This document shows, piece by piece, positions 59,663 to 64,000 of a DNA stretch of 64,000 nucleotides. The stretch comes from an uncultured Williamsia sp. (GTDB taxonomy: Bacteria > Actinomycetota > Actinomycetes > Mycobacteriales > Mycobacteriaceae). Every line of letters starts with the position of its first letter. The first letter of the stretch is position 1. The stretch lies in NCBI RefSeq assembly GCF_947494875.1, contig NZ_CANLWM010000007.1, forward strand, positions 124,001 to 188,000, in the 5' to 3' direction. The position numbers and the translations under genes were made by a program. The notes under the pieces were generated by a model. The model worked only from the letters and a program-made list of their open reading frames with translations. It was not told where the DNA came from and made no database searches.

Positions 59663-62600
59663 TCATTCGCGAGCCCGGATCCAGTCGATCAGCTCGTCGA
59701 TCGGCATCGGATGCGCGACGTGATAGCCCTGGATGAGATCGGCGTCGAGCTCGGCGGCGAGTTCCGCCATGCCCGCGTCCTCCACCCCTTCGAGCACCAC
59801 CCGGGCGTCGAGTGCCTTGGCCACCTCGATCGCGGCGCGCAGGATCTTGTGCCCGCGCGCGTCCTCGACCGCTCGACGCACCAACGACCGGTCGATCTTC
59901 ATCACGCCCGGCTCGAGTCGGTCGAGCAACTCCAGATTGGAGTAGCCGGTGCCGAAATCGTCGATGCTCACCGTGGCGCCGAGGCGGCGGAGGACACCGA
60001 GTGTGTCCATGGCCCGGCTCCCGGGGTCGAGGAGGGCGGACTCGACCACCTCGACGACGACTCGGCCGAGCCCGCCGGCGGGTGCCCACACCATCAGCCG
60101 GTCGACGATCTCGCGCTCGTCGAGTTCGACCGCGGACAGGTTGACGGCCACGCTCGGCCGCTTCACCCCGAGCGCGTCCTGCAGTTCGGTGATCCCCCGG
60201 TCGACCAGTGTGAGCACCGTGTGTCCCAGGGCTCGCATCTGCCCCGTCTCCACCGTGTACCCGATGAACTCGCCCGCCGGCATCAACCGCCCGTCGTCGC
60301 GTCGCCATCGCACCAGGGCCTCCACCATGGCGATCGATCCGTCACGGACGTGGACGACGGGCTGGTAGTGCATGACGAACTGGTCGGCGTCGAGGGCGGC
60401 GGCCAACTGCTGCCGCATCGCCGCGCGCTCGTCGGCGGCGGCGTTCATCTCGGAGGTGAAGTACGCGTGACGATCACGTCCGCGCTGCTTGGCGGCGTAC
60501 ATCGCGGTGTCCGCGTTGTGCAGCAGCTCGTCGGCGCTCGACCCGTCCTGGGGGTGCACCGCGATCCCCACCGAGGCGGACACGTACACGAGCGAGTGCT
60601 GCATGTGTATCGGTTCGCGGATGGCCGACAGGACGCGGCGGGCGAGGGCGTCGAGCCCGTCGAGATCGTCGATGCGGGGCACCAGCATCGCGAACTCGTC
60701 GCCGCCGAGCCGACCCACGACGTCGTCGGGACGCGCCGACCGATGCAGGCGCTCGGCGACCGTCGCGAGAACGAGGTCGCCGGTGCGGTGACCGAAGCGG
60801 TCGTTGACGAGCTTGAAACCGTCGAGGTCGATCCACAGCAGCGCGACACCGTGCGTCGACCCCGCCATCATCTCGTCGGCGCGCGTGCGCAGGTGCTCGC
60901 GGGTCAGCAGACCGGTCTGCGGATCGAACTGCTGGTGCCGGGCGAGGCGCGCGACCCTCTCCCACAGCGCGGTCACGTCGCGCAGCAGCACGACCGTCCG
61001 CGGTGTCGTCATTCCCGGCTCGAGGTCGGCCACCGGATGCGTGTCGACGGCGACCCACTTCGTCTCGCCGTCGACGACGATGACCTCCGCGGCCTGCTCG
61101 ACGAACTCCTGGCCGCCCGAACCGTCCCGCTGGACGACCGATTCCAGCAGCATCGAGAAGGGACTGCCCAACAAGGACGCCACGGTGTGGCCGAAGATCT
61201 CCCCCACGGTCTCGTTCGCGCTCAGCACGCGATCGTCCGCGTCGAGGACGGCGACGCCGAGGCCGGGTGACGCCGAGATCGCCTCCAGCACAGCGGAACT
61301 GTATGCGGACCGACGTGCGATCTCCCAGGTCTCGGTGGTGTCCCGCGAGCTCCCGTTGATGTGCTCGGGCCCGCCGTCGTCGGACGAGACCCGTTGTGCC
61401 GACTCGCTGATCCTGCGCACACTGCCGTCCGGCCGCACGACGCGGTAGTCGAGTTGCCATCGTGACTGCGCCGACGCCCACATCATGCGGACCTGTTCGC
61501 GGTCGTCGGGATGGACGGTCGCCAGCAACAGGCCGGGCTCGGCGAGGACCGACTGGCGACTGACCCCGAACATCTCCTCGACCTGCGGGGTGACGACGGT
61601 CAGCGTCCCGTCCAGACGGCGCTGCCAGACCATCTCGCGGACCGAGGCGACGACGTCGTTGAGGTTGCGCATCGCCGCCGCGGCGATCCGTCGCTCCGTG
61701 GCGAGGTCGGCGATGTCGGTGACGGTGAGGATCGCGCCCTGCACCTCGTCGTCGGAGCCGATGTAGGGCTGGATCTGCAGCATCAGGTCACGGCGGTCGT
61801 CGGACAGCTCACGCAGACGCGTCCCGCGGCCCGTCCACGACGCCTCCAGGTCCTCCTCGAGTCCGGGCACCGGGATGGTCGTCGGGATCGCCGGCAGGGG
61901 ACGACCGATGTCCTCGGCGATCAGGGAGAACAGGCGGACGGCGAGCGACGTGTACCTCGTGACCCGCATCTCCCGGTCCACGATCACCAGGCCGCTGCTG
62001 AGCGACGACTGGATGTTCTGCAGATCGACGTTGAGGCGCTGGACCTCGTCGCTGCGCAAGACCACCTCGGCGTTGAGGGTGGACAGCTCCTCGTTCGTCG
62101 CCTCGAGCTCCTCGTTGGAGGCCTGCGCCTCCTCGGTGGTCGCCTGCAGTTCCTCCGCCGACGCCTGCAACTCCTCGTTCAGCGCCTGTAGGTCCTCGTT
62201 CGACGCGGTGAGGTCGGCGATCGTCGCCTGCAGCGCGTCCTGCGTCGCGCGGAGTTCGTCGGTCAGCGCCGACCGCACCGCCGAGTCGCCCGCGTCCACC
62301 GCGTGTTCCACGGGTTCCGGGTCGCCCTCGGCGGCGAGCGCGGTGAACGAGATGACCGTCCCGACGCCCTCTCCCACGAGCCGCGTGGCCGTGATCTCCA
62401 CCGGATCCGCGCCGGGGCGGTACATCGTCCGCGAGAGGGATCCCGGGGTGCTGAACCGCAGCTGGCTCAACATCGTCCGCACGACGACGCGGTAGCGCTC
62501 CCTGATCAGGTCACTGACGTGGCCGGTGTGTTGTCCCGTGCCCACGGCACACCAGGGCGACACGTCACCGATGACCTCCACCACCGACTCGGCGCCGTCG

Positions 62601-64000
62601 AGGACCAGTGACGGCGGGACCAGGGTCGCCAGCAGACGACGGAACAGCGTCGTGGGCGGCTGCGCCCCGCGCACCGCGGTGACGATCGACGGAGGGGCCG
62701 CCGGCGGCAGGTACGAACCGGCGGGCAGCGTCACCGGGCGCGGCATCGCCGCACGTCGGTAGACCCGGCTGGTCGCGTCGACCGTGGTGAAGAGTCGGTT
62801 CACGAAGGGTATGCGCTCCGACTGCCCCAGGACGAGGAGACCCTGCGGGACCAGAGCGAACTGACACAGAGAGAGGACCCGCTCCTGCAGATGGCTCTGG
62901 AAGTAGATCATCGTGTTGCGCAACGAGATCATCGACAGCCGGGGGAACGGTGGATCGTGCACGATGTCGTGCCAGGCGATCACCAGACACTCGCGCAGCA
63001 CGGGGACGATCTCCCACTCCGCACCGCGGGCCTGCATCCACGTCGTGCGGAGGCGCTCGGGCACGGAGGCCACGGCAGCGCCGGGGAAGCGACCACGCCG
63101 CGCGACGGCGAGCGCACTCTCGTTGAGATCGGTCCCGAACACCTTCAACGACGTCCGCACGTCGCGACCTCGTCCGGAGAGCGCGTCGGCCGCGATCATG
63201 GCGACGGTGTAGGCCTCCTCGCCGGTGGCACAACCCGGCACCCAGATGCGGAGTTGCTCGTCCCGGGGGAGGTCGTCGACGAGTGCCGCGAGATGTTCCG
63301 CCACCGCCTGCCACACGGGCGGATCGCGGAAGAACGACGTCACCCCGACCAGGATGTTGGCCATGAGCGCGCGTGCCTCGCCCGGATCGTCGGCGACGCT
63401 CGCGAGGTATCCCTCGCGTCCGAGCCCGGAGATCCGTTGCCGACGCAGGACCTGCCGCTCGAGTGTCGACCGCTTGTACCCGGAGAAGTCCACACCGGTC
63501 CGCTCGCGGAGTGCCTCGACGACGTCGTGCACCAACGCCTCGTCGCCGGCGTCGTCGGCCTGCGGCGGGGTCGGAGCTCCGTCCTGCCGATCGAGCACGT
63601 CGAGGACGCCCTCGACCATGGCCGACACCGGGAGCACGAGATCGACTGCGCCCGTGGAGATCCCGGAATCGGGCATGTCCGGGAAGTCCGCCGTCGCGGG
63701 ATCTTGGGCGACCACCAGCCCGCCGGCACGCTGCACCGCCTCGAGCCCCGCCGTCCCGTCGTCACCGGTGCCCGACAGCAACACCGCGATCGCACCGGCC
63801 CCGTACGCCTCTGCCACCGACGAGAACAACACGTCGATGCTGGGCGACATGCGGTGCTCCCCGACGCTGGGCGTGACGCGCAGTCGGTCGTTCTCCACCG
63901 ACAAATCGGCACCCGGCGTCGGGGTGTAGACGACGTCCGCCTCGAGCACGGCACCGTCGGATCCGGCCGCGACATGCAGATCGGTGACGTTGGCGATGAT
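59663..64000 (-). CDS. CheB-CheR-PAS-GGDEF-EAL fusion protein, N-terminus beyond the window
   Basis: The frame is open to the right edge, so 1445 residues are visible and the protein is partial at the 5' end. Counting from the edge: CheB methylesterase C-terminal part (GTGDDG near 77), CheR methyltransferase with SAM motif GCATGEEAYTVAM near 254 and RNTMIYF, a long coiled coil (about 590-690), two or three PAS domains, GGDEF with intact RLGGDEF near 1096 and an I-site RxxD five residues before it, and EAL with EALVR near 1224, NLSAVEL, DDFGTGYS and QGYHVAHP. Both cyclase and phosphodiesterase motifs look intact. Such proteins link chemoreceptor-type methylation enzymes to c-di-GMP turnover; no flagellar or Mcp gene is nearby. 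Confidence 0.92.
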   Translation of the reverse strand: MIANVTDLHVAAGSDGAVLEADVVYTPTPGADLSVENDRLRVTPSVGEHRMSPSIDVLFSSVAEAYGAGAIAVLLSGTGDDGTAGLEAVQRAGGLVVAQDPATADFPDMPDSGISTGAVDLVLPVSAMVEGVLDVLDRQDGAPTPPQADDAGDEALVHDVVEALRERTGVDFSGYKRSTLERQVLRRQRISGLGREGYLASVADDPGEARALMANILVGVTSFFRDPPVWQAVAEHLAALVDDLPRDEQLRIWVPGCATGEEAYTVAMIAADALSGRGRDVRTSLKVFGTDLNESALAVARRGRFPGAAVASVPERLRTTWMQARGAEWEIVPVLRECLVIAWHDIVHDPPFPRLSMISLRNTMIYFQSHLQERVLSLCQFALVPQGLLVLGQSERIPFVNRLFTTVDATSRVYRRAAMPRPVTLPAGSYLPPAAPPSIVTAVRGAQPPTTLFRRLLATLVPPSLVLDGAESVVEVIGDVSPWCAVGTGQHTGHVSDLIRERYRVVVRTMLSQLRFSTPGSLSRTMYRPGADPVEITATRLVGEGVGTVISFTALAAEGDPEPVEHAVDAGDSAVRSALTDELRATQDALQATIADLTASNEDLQALNEELQASAEELQATTEEAQASNEELEATNEELSTLNAEVVLRSDEVQRLNVDLQNIQSSLSSGLVIVDREMRVTRYTSLAVRLFSLIAEDIGRPLPAIPTTIPVPGLEEDLEASWTGRGTRLRELSDDRRDLMLQIQPYIGSDDEVQGAILTVTDIADLATERRIAAAAMRNLNDVVASVREMVWQRRLDGTLTVVTPQVEEMFGVSRQSVLAEPGLLLATVHPDDREQVRMMWASAQSRWQLDYRVVRPDGSVRRISESAQRVSSDDGGPEHINGSSRDTTETWEIARRSAYSSAVLEAISASPGLGVAVLDADDRVLSANETVGEIFGHTVASLLGSPFSMLLESVVQRDGSGGQEFVEQAAEVIVVDGETKWVAVDTHPVADLEPGMTTPRTVVLLRDVTALWERVARLARHQQFDPQTGLLTREHLRTRADEMMAGSTHGVALLWIDLDGFKLVNDRFGHRTGDLVLATVAERLHRSARPDDVVGRLGGDEFAMLVPRIDDLDGLDALARRVLSAIREPIHMQHSLVYVSASVGIAVHPQDGSSADELLHNADTAMYAAKQRGRDRHAYFTSEMNAAADERAAMRQQLAAALDADQFVMHYQPVVHVRDGSIAMVEALVRWRRDDGRLMPAGEFIGYTVETGQMRALGHTVLTLVDRGITELQDALGVKRPSVAVNLSAVELDEREIVDRLMVWAPAGGLGRVVVEVVESALLDPGSRAMDTLGVLRRLGATVSIDDFGTGYSNLELLDRLEPGVMKIDRSLVRRAVEDARGHKILRAAIEVAKALDARVVLEGVEDAGMAELAAELDADLIQGYHVAHPMPIDELIDWIRARE

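Noticed and set aside
59070-60308. 412-codon minus-strand frame across the SnoaL gene and tRNA-Gln
   Set aside because: Runs through a tRNA and antisense to a gene with clear homology.

Overview
The window is high-GC actinobacterial chromosome. A mycothiol S-conjugate amidase, an Rv1081c-like DUF4307 protein, an LppP/LprE lipoprotein pair and the blocks fadA/SGNH hydrolase/cbs/metB/greA/mca and mfd/mazG/transglycosylase/eno/ftsB/DUF501/ppx follow the gene order of Mycobacterium tuberculosis (roughly Rv1074c-Rv1083 and Rv1019-Rv1026). This points to Mycobacteriales; a Gordonia- or Williamsia-like organism is my best guess, from content only. Many genes have a TANNNT -10 box exactly 6-7 nt before an ATG/GTG start, as expected for leaderless transcripts. 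No prophage, transposase or CRISPR array is visible.

Layout. 1-15 kb: DAHP synthase with a long leader that appears to encode a Tyr/Trp/Phe attenuator peptide; a secreted PraB-like protein; mca and neighbours; two paralogous lipoproteins; a queuosine-precursor transporter; greA; a small operon of an HTH-DUF3887 regulator plus a serine beta-lactamase-like lipoprotein behind twin palindromic operators; then ilvA, metB, cbs, an SGNH hydrolase and a thiolase. 15-25 kb: a DHA2 efflux pump, a Bax inhibitor-1 protein, an SRPBCC-DUF5995 fusion, a tRNA-Leu(UAA) followed by a tandem array of hairpins resembling its own 3' end, an AmpG-like transporter, another MFS transporter divergent from a DJ-1/AraC regulator, and a 3-hydroxyisobutyrate-dehydrogenase-like enzyme. 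25-31 kb: a galactose cluster (Na+ symporter divergent from deoR-galT-galK), with an unusual 65-bp inverted repeat beyond the symporter operon. 31-37 kb: an AfsR-like regulator, a SIMPL lipoprotein, a trypsin-like protease and a membrane-anchored protein.

36.8-42.5 kb: a TetR regulator divergent from a ferredoxin reductase plus DesA3-like acyl-CoA desaturase pair with a clear 22-bp palindromic operator between them, then an MFS pump and a DUF4395 protein. 42.5-46.8 kb: eno-ftsB-DUF501-ppx and a lytic transglycosylase. 46.9-50.4 kb: an efeUOB ferrous-iron uptake operon behind IdeR-like boxes, followed by two copies of a structured intergenic repeat. 50.7-59.5 kb: mazG and mfd, then an FMN-binding protein, an SDR, a GNAT, a LigB-type dioxygenase, a TetR regulator and a SnoaL-like protein. 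The window ends in tRNA-Gln and a very large CheB-CheR-PAS-GGDEF-EAL protein whose N-terminus lies beyond the right edge.

Best candidates for something undescribed: the aromatic attenuator/riboregulator in front of DAHP synthase, the HTH-DUF3887/beta-lactamase operon with its paired operators, and the repeat elements at 19.7, 25.4 and 50.4 kb.
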